Origin: Tribonema minus | Taxonomy: Eukaryota; Sar; Xanthophyceae; Tribonematales; Tribonemataceae | Length of the DNA stretch: 64,000 nucleotides | Assembly (NCBI GenBank): GCA_017506865.1 | Contig: JAFCMP010000537.1 | Location: forward strand, 600,541-664,540 | Direction: 5' to 3' | Shown here: piece by piece, positions 32,101-42,529 of the stretch | Layout: each line of letters starts with the position of its first letter | How positions within the stretch are numbered: the stretch's first letter is position 1 | Notes under the pieces: generated by a model | Told to the model about the DNA's origin: nothing | The model's input: the letters and a program-made list of their open reading frames with translations, nothing else | The model's database searches: none | Program-made: the position numbers and the translations under genes

Positions 32101-35100
32101 CTATGTAGTTGGAAAAAAGGGGGGCGGGCCCAAACCATGCCTTGAGTTGTTTCCTTGTACATCACTGTTTTTATTCCATATATGCGCGGCCGAGACCAAG
32201 ACGAAGGCAACTTTGCCAACACGCTAGGGGCAGCGGTGGCGGCGGTCACGAAACATACGCCGAATCGTACGCATCTGATGCTCACAAACATGTCCCGAAT
32301 TGTGCGCATCTGATGCCAAGACCGCCTATGTATAGCCCCCCTCTCCTGCCCCCTCTGACAGCTGCACTGATTGCCCTTGATCCCCGTAGCAAACTACCCA
32401 CACTACTGGAAACGGATCAAACAATTGTAGAGCTCTAATTAACAATTTAACAAGGTGTGATGAGCCGTCACACACACTATCACGCACCCTCTCACTACTC
32501 TCACACATCATGACACCGCCCCCCCCCCCCCCCCCCCCCCCACACCCACCACCCACCCACACACCCCGCTGCACTTGCAGCTGTCAATATGGGCCAGAAA
32601 ACGGCGCCGACTGATCGCGGCTGCGTGGGACGCAGATCTGGAGGCAGCAGCGCTCAACGCGAACCGCCTCGACTTGTGGCCCGATGCTGCCGCGCTGCGC
32701 TCTGCCGTCACCGTGCTGAGCAACGCCGCCTTTGTGCCGCGCAACGACCGCACCATCGCGCACAGGTAGGTAGCCTTGACCCCCTGGTATTGTTGCGGTG
32801 CTGGTGCGCTGTCGTTGTGTCATGATGAGGGCGCGTCGCTAACTCTATTGGTGGCATCATCTGTCGCTGTGGTTGGTTGGGTCGGTGCTGGCGCCTGGGT
32901 GTAGCAGCACGGCAACGGGTGCCACTGATGCCCCTGCTTGTGCGAATGCGTCCTTTGTGATGTGCAACAACTGCGCCATTGCACTCAGAGGTGCACCACA
33001 CACTGCTTGACTGGTAACGCGTACTCGTGACATGCACTGAGCCGCCAGGTTCTGTACCTCGCCAGTACGTGCTTACCCCCTATGCTGCTCGCTGCCCTCT
33101 CTTGCACCACGCGGTGCTTGTCTGACTACACATACTCGTAAAACTTGCTGAGCTGACAGCCCCAGTATCTCACTAATATACTTCAACCCCCCCGTGCTGC
33201 TCGATGCTGCCCGTTGTCGCAGCACGCGCTGCCTGCACCACCTGCTAGCAGCGTCACTGTGCGACACGTCATCAGAGGGCATCGCTATGGCCGCCGCCGC
33301 CTTGGACATGCTCATACTGGTGGCGCCGCTGCTCGATCTGTCGGGCCGCAGATTGGACGACAATGGGGTGACGCTCCCTCCTACGGACTTCAACTTCAAC
33401 GGCTACAACAGTGAGCATACATGCATAACCCTAGGATGTTGCCTCTATTGCACGGCACCACAGTTGTTCCACACTCTGTTGTCTCGAGTATCGTCAATAA
33501 TATATATGTATGTATACCTCACGAGCGAAGTCCTTTCGTCTGTGAGCGCGCCGCCTTCATGGGCGCGATCAAACGCCAGACATCTGGGCAGATGGTATGT
33601 ATGTATGCAGATGGTATGTATGTATGTATCCAGATGGCAGCGCTCCGAGCCTGGCAGCAGCGCCCGCGTGGCCATTTCGGCAGCCCCGCAAAGTGCTCTG
33701 CGGTGCATGCGCCAAACAAGAAAGAAAGAACTACAGCAGTCGTGCCCTGTGCGATCTCAACCTTCTTAGACACTGCATGAGTGAGAGAAAGTCTCCCACA
33801 TGTAGCATTCCCCACACTTGTGCACGCACTTAATCGACGCAAAAGCAACAGGAAGTCGGCAGCGCTCGTCCTGCCAAGCCAATTGTCAGCATGTAGTTTT
33901 CAACGCCAACACACACACGGTGTTGGAGCTGACGACAGCATGTAAAGTACATTGCGGCTGAGCAGACAGGATTGAGCATTTGACTGAGAGCGTCGCTGCG
34001 CAGGTCCTGTACCCCTGTGAACTGTGCCCTGTACCCCTGTGAACTGTTCTACTGCTGAGCACTGCTGCCATCGTCGATCGCTCGCACGAGTGCACGCAAG
34101 GCCCATGTGCCACACTCAGCTACGCACGTGCACCGATTGCGTTAAAGGTTAGGGTTGGGGTTAGGGTCTAGGGTTAAGTCAGGAGCACCCTAGACTACCC
34201 ATGACCTCAACCCTACTTAACCACAACGCACTCCCATCGCCTGCACCACCGCCGAGCGCTGCTGCCCCCCCATAATTTTTTTCCCATAAAGTTGTCGACA
34301 CAACCAGACACAACCAGCACAGGAGTATGCAAATCTAGCAAGTGACTAATAAATGAATGCTTTATTCAACATTTGCCGTACGAAAATTTAAATCTTCATT
34401 TTAATTTTCAATTCCATCACTCTATGCGCGCGCTGCGCCGGACGTCTGGGTCGACAGCAGTATGGCAATGTACTCCCTCCTGTCGCCTGCGCGCTCCCCT
34501 CACCGTTTCCAACCACCGAGCACTGCTCCCCCCCCCACACACACACCCCACCCCCACCGCGTTTTCAAACCAATGCTTCTATCAAGAAACATAATGAAAA
34601 TTTTTATTTCGTGCAGCGCTGGATCTGGGTCGACGGCAGCATGGCGAGCCTCGCATTCTTGAAGTGATTTTTTGAAGCAGTTGGTAGAATGGTGGCGCGT
34701 CCCAAGCGCAAGTTGAGCGGTGGCACAAAGCTACTCGTCCCGATGATGGAGCCCGTTGTGTGCATGCTATGTATACTCCATCACTCTGCGCGCGCACATT
34801 ACATTTGCCATATGCAAATGTAAAAGGTTTCAATCTTCCACTCTATCACTCCACGCGCGCGCGCACTGTGCCGGACGGCTGGGTCATTGGCAGCATGGAA
34901 ATGTACTCTCGCCGCCTGCGCGCTCCCCTCACCGTGTCTATAACCACCGAGCGCTGCTGCCCTCCCCCCCCCCATCACGCCTTTCAAACAAGGCTACAAT
35001 ATTTCTTCAAGAGAAAAGTAATCAATTTTTTGGAGAGAGAAATAATCAAGTATTTTTTTGCACAGCGCCGGACGTCTGGGTCGACGGCAGCGTGGCGAGC

Positions 35101-38100
35101 CTCGCGTTCTTGAAGTGATTTTTTGAAGCGATTTGTGGAATGGTGGCGCGTCCCGAGCGCAAGTTGAGCTTTGTCACAAACCTCCTCGTCCTGATGATGG
35201 AGCCGGTTGTCCAGAACCTGTAATGTACATTCCGTCACCGCACGCGCAGCGCCGGACGTCTGGGTCGACGGCAGTGTGGCGAGCCTTGCGCCGCTGCACG
35301 TGAGCGACTACTATAAATGCTTCCTTCAACATTTACATTTGCCACATGCAAACTCAAAAGGCTTCAATATTCAACGCCATCGCCCCGCGCGCGCGCAGCC
35401 CTTGACGTCTGGGTCGATGGCAGCATGGCGAGCCTCGCGCCGCCGCACGTCAGCGCTCGGCTCGCTGCCGCGCTGCTCGGCAGCAGCCGCGTCGCGGAGG
35501 TCAGCGCGGAGCGCGAACTAGCGGGCGCAGAGCTCGCGTACGTTGCGGCGGCGGCGCTCGCGTTTGCCGCCGCGGCGCGCGCTGCTACGGGCGGGGAGGA
35601 GCGGCCGCTGGTGCGCCGCGGGCTGGCGCTGCTGGCGCAGCTGACGCAGGTGCGCGCCCGCGGTGTTGTGCATACATGCGGACCTTATGTATTGCATAGT
35701 ATGATACATGAGTAGATGCATGCATACAGTTTCACCGTACTCGTCGCCACAGCAGTGCTCAGCTTGAGCCGCCGCAGCAGCGCGCGCTGCTATGGGCGGC
35801 GAGGAGCGGCCGCTCGTGCACCGCGGCCTGGCGCTGCTGGCATGGCTGACGCAGGTGCACACACATGCATACCTCCCATATTATGGTTTGTACATGCATG
35901 CATACATACCCCTATAGTATGATCATGTGAGTAAGTGCACGCATACATTGTCAGCATTCCTAGCAGTTGCGGCGCGCCCACGTTTCTGTGCGCACGTGCA
36001 CGTCTCATACTTCTTTTGAGGTATATACTTCGCAGTATACGCGAACATACACGATACTCAGATCTACGTAAGACAACGCGGCAGTGCTCAGCTTCGTCGC
36101 CCGCGCTGCTGTCGCGCCTGACGCAGGTGCATACACGCCTTAAAAGCGTGATTGTGAGCGCCGTGCGAAAGTTATCAGTACTGCCATGTACGTATATATG
36201 CTTTGTGCAGCGCACGCGGCTGATGCTGGTGCCACAGTGCGACACAAAGAGTGCTCATGTGCCGCGGTGTACATCGTGTCACACCTGCTACATGTGTACA
36301 TGTCTCGTGGAGTGTGGTGAAGCTGCTAAGACTTAGTCGCGAGCGCAGTACGAACATGTGCGTACGCAAGTACCTCACAGCGTGCGTATTATTCAACAGT
36401 TTGCAACAGTGCTGAGCGTTTACGGCTGTGTTGTGAAGTTACTACCCATGAGCGCGGTGTGAACATGTACGTAGGGCGCGTAATTCCGCAACAGTTTGCA
36501 ACAGTGCTCAGCATTTGTGGCTGCGGTGTGCGCATTTCACCAACAGGCAGAGCCGGTCATGCAATGCCGCGTTGATTACCCTTGTGTGGGTAAGCTTGAG
36601 AGGCCAGTTTAGTGATACGCTATGAACGCCCTGCTGCGGTGCTGCCATCCTTCGTGCCGTGCTGCGTTCGTTACCCTTGTGTGGGTAGCCTTGAGAGGCC
36701 AGTTTAGTGCCACGCTATGAACGCCCTGCTGCAGTGCTGCCATCCTCAGCGGCGCGCTGCCGTGTCTCGGCTCGCGCTGCTCTGTGCTTGCCACTCTCCA
36801 CACGTCGTTGGCAATGACTGACGAGTTCGCTGCGGCCACTATTTAACTACTTTGTCATAGTCATTTCTTACACTTTTGTTGTCTGCTTACACCCTGCCGT
36901 TCCTACGGCAGATGCAGCAGACCTGTGACGTGTCACGCTTGGCCTTTGTCATACTACCAATACTGCAATGCTGAAGTTGAACACATACAGTGCTGCATCG
37001 TGATCTCTGTCCCACGACGCCATCGCTTACACATTCACTTTATTCCATGCAATTGTCACTCTGCACGGTCCGTGGCGCACCAAGTATCTCACAGACTGCT
37101 TTGTCATGCTCCAGTACTCCTATACTTCTACATGCTTACAGTACGCCATGCCTGCCTGCTTCAGGCTACGCTTTCCCATCACATTGTCATTTTACGCAAA
37201 TGTCACTCAACACGGCCCGTGGCGCACTAGTACCTCAAAGACTGCTTCGCCATGCTACAGTACTCTCACGCGTACAGGAGGCTACACTTCACAGTTAGGA
37301 CGAGACAAGTCGCTTACTTGTCACTTGTACTCGTAGAAGCACTCGTACGCAAGTACTCGTACAGCACGAGTACTCGTACATGATCTCTGAGGCCGTACTC
37401 GTACAGGACCAGTGCTCGTACACAATTGTCATCCCCGTACTGGTACAGTACTCGTACTCGTTTACTCATCTCGTCCCACCTGTGCTACACTTCCCCATGT
37501 CCCACCCTCGCGGCGCTGCTCAGTAGGCTACACTTTCCCATCGCATTGTCATTTCACGCAATTGTCTCTCTACACGGTCCATGGCGCACTCGTAGCTCAT
37601 AGACTGCTAAGCGTCATGCAGTGCTTTACCAACCTACAGTACGCGTATGCCTACAGTAGGCTACATTTCCCCATGTCCCACCCTTTCGGTGCCATGCCGT
37701 GCGCTGTGCTCCCATACCTACCGTAGGTACCGGGGAGCGCCGACGTGTTTCGCGCAGCCCCCGCCGCGCTGCTAGAGCGCATTGTGGAACTGCTCCACAT
37801 GCCCGCGGACGTTTCGGCGGGGCTGCCGAGCGTTGCTGCGGCTGGGTCCTCGGGATTCAAGGGCCTGGTTGAAGTGCCTTATTCGCCTGATGCTGAGGTG
37901 AGCTACTAGAAGGGTGCTTTTGATAACCAACCTCATTGAGTTGCCTCGTTCGCCTGATGCTGAGATGAGCTGTACTAGTAGGGTGCTTTTGGTGTGTATA
38001 CAGAGTAGTCTCGAGGGAGGTCGAGGGTGTGTGTGTACTTTTTGTTAATTCTCGCTCAGGGCGCGAAAAAGCCCAGATGAATGGCATCTAACTGGAAGCT

Positions 38101-41100
38101 TGCTGAACGGAATCTACACATGTTGTGTGACAGTCTGAAAGTGTCTCAACGACCACCACTCAAACGCCGCCGCCGCCAAATGGCACCTCGGGATCCTCCC
38201 CTACTCCTCCATGTAGGGTATGTGTACTTCTGTACCAGCCTATGGCGTACAAAGTAGTCCCAAGTATGTGAAATGTGCATGTGGCTATGTGTGTGTGTGT
38301 CTCAGCGGTTCTTTGTCAGATTGTGCTTGCGGGGGCCATTTCACTCTCATCCCTGCCAGTGCGCTTGCAATTTGACGGCCATGGCATTCCGTAAGGTCGT
38401 CTTGCCTACGACAGTAGCCAGTTATGTCTGTCACTGGTGGTTGACTTGCAACCGCCCCCATACACAGTCTGCCGCTTGAAGTTGTTATTATACTTCAAGA
38501 ACTTGTCAGCATGCTCAACTTCACGACCAAGCTATGGCTACTTCCTGCTGTCTGCCAGGGTGTTGATGTGGCACTCTGCCTTGAGTGCAGCTTTGTGTCC
38601 GCAATCTGCCAGCTGGAGTGGTCAAATCCTCACGTCTGAATCTGCAGCCTCCCACGCACACTTGACTGCCTGGCGCACGTGGCATCATTTTGTGTCGTTT
38701 TTTCCTCTGCTGTCAATCGTTTGTGGATGCTCAAATTCCTGGGTCAAAAACGCTTTCTTTCGCGCAGCTGCGCGAGCTGGCTCTTGAAGTTCTGGTCTCG
38801 CTTGCGGAGTCCTCCGATGACCTCAAGTTGCGACTCTCCGCCACGCGCGGGTGCCTGGCCCACCTGGTCGGCATCGTGGGCTTAGCGCTAGCCTCACGGC
38901 AGGACAGTCAGACAGGCAGACTGGCCATGCAATCGGTGAGCAGCGCTTCGCTCATTGTTCGCTTTTGTTGTTGTGTGGAGCTGGTGATCACACTGCAGAG
39001 CGGCGTCTGCGCGCCAGCAAGTAGCAGTGTTCGCCAAGCGCACATATTGCAGGCGAGGGAGACGGAGACCCACCAATGCGGTCGACACATCTTGCAATTC
39101 CTACCAGCTTTGGCATGCATGGAGGGTAGGGATCCTGAGCATAGCGCTCAAGCTGGACACTGATGTGCAAAACATTTCATGTAAGGCCAGAAGGTGATGA
39201 ACGGGTTTTGAACCAATCCGTGCGGCGACACGGTGGCTTCATGTTGTTTAGCACGAGCTATCCATTGCGTTCTCCTTTCCTCACCTACGAGCAGTAGCGT
39301 AGCAGGCGGAGCGCGTGTCAGGAGCCTTGTCTGGTCCCCTAGCTTCGCCGCGCTAGAGGTGTAAACCTCTTTTTCTAGCTCCATGTTCCCAGTTCCAACT
39401 ATATAATAACTTTAGAGGGGTATGCTGACGTAAAAGAGGAGATCGATATCTGCGTCGGGGATGCCGCACTGCGTCGCCTGGGCATTCTCGGGAGGTCCAG
39501 TTGCTGGTCGGTGCGTCAGCATGATGTTTAGGTGTAGGATTCAGTAGGGTGTGTGGGTGCGGGAGAGGCGATCAATGCGCATGTTGGCATGCGGCACTGC
39601 TGCGCGCGTACGCGTGTTACGCAGTGTTGAAGTGACGGTCAAGCTTAGCTTTGGGTGACGATGAGGATAAGGACCAACACAAGGTAAAAAATCAGAACAT
39701 GTACGCATGCCGGTGCACACACGGCTTTGATACCTGGTTCAGACTGTAGCACTGCCCTGCCAGGCAGGCGTGCACAGTGCACAGCACACACCCTAGTTAA
39801 AGCGCACTACATGTAGCAGTGCAGCACCGCTACAAATAGTTTTACTGAAGTACATCAGCTTTGGCGCCCACAGGTGCTGCAGCTGGACTTCGCACTGTGC
39901 ATTGACTCTGCGCAGTTTCAAAGTGCTGTCACTTCGGAGTTCACAGGTGCGCGCGCCTGCAAAGGGCTGCAGCTGAACTTCTCGCCACGCACAAATTCCG
40001 CGCCCATGTCGCTGCACAGGCAGAACATAAAAAGGTATCGCCCCGATGCTACAAGACTGGCCATGCAAGCCGTGAGCGGTGCTCCGCATTACTGTATCGT
40101 GGAGCTGGTAATTACACTGCGGTTTCGTTCTGAGGCTCGAGACGGGCCATGCAACTAGTGAGCAGCACTTCGCACAACTGTTTCGTGGAGCTGTTGATCG
40201 CACTGCGGTATTGCCTGGAGGCTCAAAGACTGGCCATGCCATCTGTGAGCAGTGCTGCGCATGACTGTTTGTAAAGCTGGTAATTACACTGCAATGTGGC
40301 GGCTGCGCCAGGAGGGTATCGTTCCAAGGCTACACCCCCTGTTGGCGGCAGCCTGGTGGGGACATGTTTGGGGTACTGCGCATGGCACGTGGCACGTGCA
40401 CTGCGTGCGACGCTCATGGGATGGCGCGGTGACAGAGTCTATCTGTAGTCTCAAAGAGTACTTCAAGCAGTATATCTGCATTTGTCGTGCTTTGGAGTGC
40501 TGACGAGGGATTGCTCAGCGCCTTGACAAAGCTACATATGCAGCGTGCCATCATTGGGGTCATCGTCTAAGTATGCTTCAAGCCGCACTGCCCCCCATGG
40601 GGCTTGCCACTGCCATCGACGGCGCCGAGCACTCACCAGAGTTACAGTAGAAGTAGTACTTTAGCACCTACAGTGTCTGAGTAGTACTCACAATGTTGTG
40701 CCGCTTCAGCTGATGTTAGGTGGCGCGCGTGCGTGACGGCATCCAAATTCGCACGACATATCAAGCGTATTTCAACTGCCTCCAGTCGCTTCCAGATCAT
40801 GTCGTACACGCGCATCCCTCTCTCTCTACCTTTTCCTCTATTGGCTTGTGAAGCTTAGTTGAAGATGACTGAGCAATGCTGATGGCACTCAAACTTCAGT
40901 GGACGTTGTCTGGCAAATCTGACAGCAACAGGGCAGTTGGATTAAGAGTGCCGCGCGCGTAGCTCCTGCAATTGAAGTTTGAGCGATACATGTGTCAAGG
41001 CCGGGCTTGCTGCAGTTGAATTTTGTGATTTGCTCAGCACTCCGCCTGGCGTAGGGGAGAGCAAGCTACACGCACTTTCAAAGTTTGGTAGCATCATATG

Positions 41101-41748
41101 GACCTGCTGCCGCACCGGCATCTCAGGGTGTGCCTTCACGGTCCGCCAGCGATCATGTGTCGCTGATTGTGGAGATGAACATTAATTGGTGGCTGAACAG
41201 TGCTGATGCTTGCTCACCTGTATGTCGCCCCCTTTTCCTGCTCCCCCGTTTTCTGCAGCTGGTATCATTGACACAAGTGCGCAACCTGTTCACGTGCCAC
41301 GCTTCTTGCTCCTGCCAGTATCTTGCTTATAGCTCAACTGATCATCATAAATTGTCAGGTGCAGCTTGTTTGAGCGAATGCCGCCACATGTAGCTCCATA
41401 CCTTCTGACATCGTGTGCTCGTCTTGTGCGTCGTTGCAGTTGAAGTTGCTGGCGCAAGTGTGCGCAAGTCACGCCCACTTTCAGGCGCTGCACACACTCC
41501 TCCTGGCCATGCCACTTTCTCTGAGCAGTGCCACAACACGCACTGTACTTGTACACCCTTTCACACTGGTGCTGTATGCCTCCCTCATGTTGCAGTTGAA
41601 GTTGCTGGCGCAAGTGCGCGGAAGTCACGCCCACTTTCAGGTGCTGCACGCACCCCTCATGGCCATGTCAGGCCGCAGCATGCCCGTGGCGGATCTGTGC
41701 TTCAACGACCTCCGGGAGGTGTTCGGAATAGAAGCGGCGCGGGGGTAG
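23141..41748 (+). CDS. ARID1/BAF250-type SWI/SNF chromatin-remodelling subunit, 13 exons
   Basis: Exons: 23141-23329, 25131-25313, 26961-27074, 27806-27931, 29145-29378, 29886-30113, 31399-31533, 32581-32765, 33223-33410, 35399-35649, 37727-37897, 38768-38935, 41596-41748. Each has GT and AG borders, all phases agree, and the product is 774 aa. The ARID DNA-binding domain is about residues 20-110 (FMDQKGEGGTF, LLEKVVELGGF with Trp78, ending YLYMYE). Residues 163-282 are Gln/Ala-rich (poly-Q in exon 5). Residues about 440-774 match the armadillo-like BAF250 C-terminus: AFVPRNDRTIAH, LDLSGRR, LRELALEVLVSLAESS, LKLLAQVRGSHAHF. In animals this subunit targets the BAF complex to DNA. Introns reach 2.7 kb and are full of copies of exon edges. 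The start is the first ATG before the ARID frame; a longer 5' exon cannot be excluded. Confidence 0.87.
23420..24202. mobile_element. Non-autonomous TIR element in ARID intron 1
   Basis: TACCGAGTATGGCGATTAAG followed by ACCCCC at the left faces its inverse at the right end (GGGGGTCTTAATCGCCAT, then CATATACGGTA), giving imperfect terminal inverted repeats of about 25-30 bp. Inside, a direct repeat CGCTAAGACGGGGGGTACAT near 23522 recurs near 24092 with one mismatch, each copy continuing GG(A/T)ATAAGAC. There is no transposase frame, so it would be a MITE-like passenger. Target-site duplication could not be defined. Confidence 0.6.
27960..28215 (+). repeat. Degenerate telomere-like GGGTTA repeats in ARID intron 4
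   Basis: GGGTTAGGGTT, GGTTAGGGCTAGGG, GGGTAAGGGTTAGGG and similar words recur through the intron after the exon-4 edge copy at 27988-28021. They are irregular, so insertion of a telomeric tract or local slippage is possible. Confidence 0.5.
29600..29735 (+). repeat. Acceptor-side copy of ARID exon 6
   Basis: CCGCTCAG|GCAGCAGCGGCACAGGC at 29679 copies the real acceptor and start of exon 6 at 29886 (GCTCAG|GCAGCGACTGCGCAGGC). The upstream AACTTCAA...TTCAACAC...GCCTCAC context is also copied, 207 bp away. The copy soon departs from the exon frame (HGGCC). Confidence 0.65.
30170..30656 (+). repeat. Four tandem copies of the 3' edge of ARID exon 6 with its donor
   Basis: The exon-6 end (GACGTGCTCGAGGTGTACGC through GTGTTCGAGGAG|GTGAGTC, to 30113) is repeated at 30170-30256, about 30300-30375, 30428-30514 and 30568-30648. 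Donors read GTGAGT, GTCAGT, GCGAGT and GCGAGC in order, so only the first copy keeps a good site. Each copy is followed by CACTGTGTTGAA-like intron start. Decay increases with distance from the real exon. Confidence 0.85.
30788..30811 (+). repeat. Short interstitial telomeric-type array (CCCTAA)3
   Basis: TAACCCTAACCCTAACCCTA is a near-perfect run of the TTAGGG complement inside ARID intron 6. A looser tract occurs at 34145-34176 (GGTTAGGGTTGGGGTTAGGG). Confidence 0.7.
31260..31640 (+). repeat. Edge copies on both sides of ARID exon 7
   Basis: TTTACAG|GAGCCTGGCCTTCTGGACTC at 31295 copies the acceptor and first 44 bases of exon 7 (31399), 104 bp away. Downstream, TATGTGGCAGCGCTCGACAC and on to CAACCGAAG|GTGATA ending at 31624 copies the exon's 3' edge and donor (31533), 91 bp away. 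The exon is therefore bracketed by partial copies of its own borders. Confidence 0.8.
32519..32541 (+). repeat. C23 homopolymer before the exon-8 acceptor
   Basis: A run of 23 C, followed by CACACCCACC-type repeats, ends at TTGCAG|CTGTC of ARID exon 8. It probably serves as the polypyrimidine tract and is a likely assembly trouble spot. Confidence 0.8.
34432..35398 (+). repeat. Five upstream copies of the acceptor edge of ARID exon 10
   Basis: GCGCCGGACGTCTGGGTCGA plus CGGCAGCATGGCGAGCCTCGC-type sequence occurs near 34435, 34615, 34866, 35065 and 35246 before the real exon starts at 35399 (CCCTTGACGTCTGGGTCGAT). Spacing is 150-250 bp. Two copies share a longer tail (TTCTTGAAGTGATTTTTTGA and on to CGCAAGTTGAGC), so duplications occurred in rounds. 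The copies keep GCAG-like acceptors but run into stops. Confidence 0.85.
35770..36135 (+). repeat. Downstream copies of the donor edge of ARID exon 10
   Basis: At about 35776-35853, GGCGAGGAGCGGCCGCTCGT through CTGACGCAG|GTGCACAC repeats the exon end (to 35649, GTGCGCG donor). A second shorter copy, GCGCCTGACGCAG|GTGCATAC, ends near 36126. Confidence 0.8.
36571..36762 (+). repeat. Tandem duplication, 95-bp period, in ARID intron 10
   Basis: TTACCCTTGTGTGGGTAAGC through AACGCCCTGCTGCGGTGCTG at 36576 is repeated almost exactly from 36671. No coding frame is preserved. Confidence 0.8.
37020..37700 (+). repeat. Repeats leading to the acceptor of ARID exon 11
   Basis: GGCTACACTTTCCCATC with CATTGTCATTT-CACGCAA and CACGG(T/C)C(C/A)(G/A)TGGCGCAC recurs near 37025, 37165 and 37530. 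Between 37310 and 37460 the words ACTCGTAC and CGTACAG alternate in a dense short-period array. Confidence 0.6.
38045..38212 (-). mobile_element. Solo 3' tail of a non-LTR retrotransposon in ARID intron 11
   Basis: TTCTCGCTCAGGGCGCGAAA, GCCCAGATGAATGGCATCTA and CTCAAACGCCGCCGCCGCCA match the 3' part of the element at 42530-43560 in the same order. This copy stops after about 168 bp, a typical severe 5' truncation from incomplete target-primed reverse transcription. The element's 3' end lies at the low coordinate. Confidence 0.75.
40051..40300 (+). repeat. Three copies of the donor edge of ARID exon 12
   Basis: AGACTGGCCATGCAAGCCGTGAGC near 40055, GGGCCATGCAACTAGTGAGC near 40144 and GACTGGCCATGCCATCTGTGAGC near 40229 repeat the exon-12 end (AGACTGGCCATGCAATCG|GTGAGC at 38935). 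The following intron words (GTGGAGCTGGT-AT-ACACTGC) are copied too, with a period of about 85 bp. They lie 1.1 kb downstream of the true exon. Confidence 0.8.
41259..41595 (+). repeat. Upstream copies of the acceptor edge of ARID exon 13
   Basis: GTTGCAG|TTGAAGTTGCTGGCGCAAG at 41440 copies the real junction at 41596 and stays similar for about 75 bp (CACGCCCACTTTCAGG). A weaker copy begins at 41259 (CTGCAG|CTGGTATCATTGACACAAG). The real exon is the one whose frame reaches the conserved C-terminus. Confidence 0.8.
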
Positions 41749-42529
41749 TTGCGGTTGCTCACATTGCCTTCTGTAGCCGTGTTATCCCTGGCTGCAGATG
41801 GCACAGCCAGTTCAGCTATGTGCGTGGAGTCTGGCAGCTGTTACACACCGAACAGCTGGCCTCTGATGGGGCCTGTATAGTTGTCAGTATTCGCGGAGTA
41901 CAGCCAGAGTACAGCCAGTGTTGCAAGCTCATGGGTGTGGGCCGGTTTCAATGTACAGTTTCCTGTATGACGCGTTGGCGTGTGTGCACATGTAATGCGT
42001 TGCTGTTGTGCATGCTTTCAATGTCATTGACTTGAAGTTGAAGAATGCATTTCTGAAGTTGAACTTGTTCTTGAATATGGGTTTGGCCTACAGCCTGAAA
42101 CTGGCCCCACGGGGAGATTCGAACATGCTCTGTAGGTCTTTTTAAATGCAGTCTTGACTTCAGGCCTTCTGCATGATGCAGTCAACCTTTGAAGGGCTGT
42201 TCTGTGGTTTGCATGACATGTTCCATGATTAAGCGGCCCCTCTATGCATGTGAGATATGTCGCTGCAAGCAGCGCCGGCTTTGCTACCTCCCTCGCCTCT
42301 ACTGGGGACCTGTTGATTTGTGCCTGCACTAGAACAAGTCTGCACAGACTTGCTGTGCACTTCATCATCTGCTTTAACAATTTGATCCTAAATGCACAAC
42401 ACAGGAGGCCTCGAGGTCAAGATCCTGCTGCTTTCAAGGCAGTCTCATGCTCCTACACACACTGCGGCACAACTATAGGAACTGAAGCAGGTAGATTCGA
42501 TGCAGCTCGTTGAAAAACATAGCATGTAC
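41749..42529. other. 3' flank of the ARID gene
   Basis: Contains TGTAA at 41991-41995, 243 bp after the stop, which may be a chlorophyte-type poly(A) signal. TTGAAGTTGAAG words lie near 42033. No gene is seen. Confidence 0.4.

Noticed and set aside
32326-32574. Gly-rich minus-strand ORF
   Set aside because: It is the reverse reading of the C23 homopolymer and its C-rich flank.
42060-42135. tRNA-like string (CCCCACGGGGAGATTCGAACATGC)
   Set aside because: The T-arm core is present on the minus strand, but the T stem does not pair and no matching acceptor or A box lies at tRNA distance.
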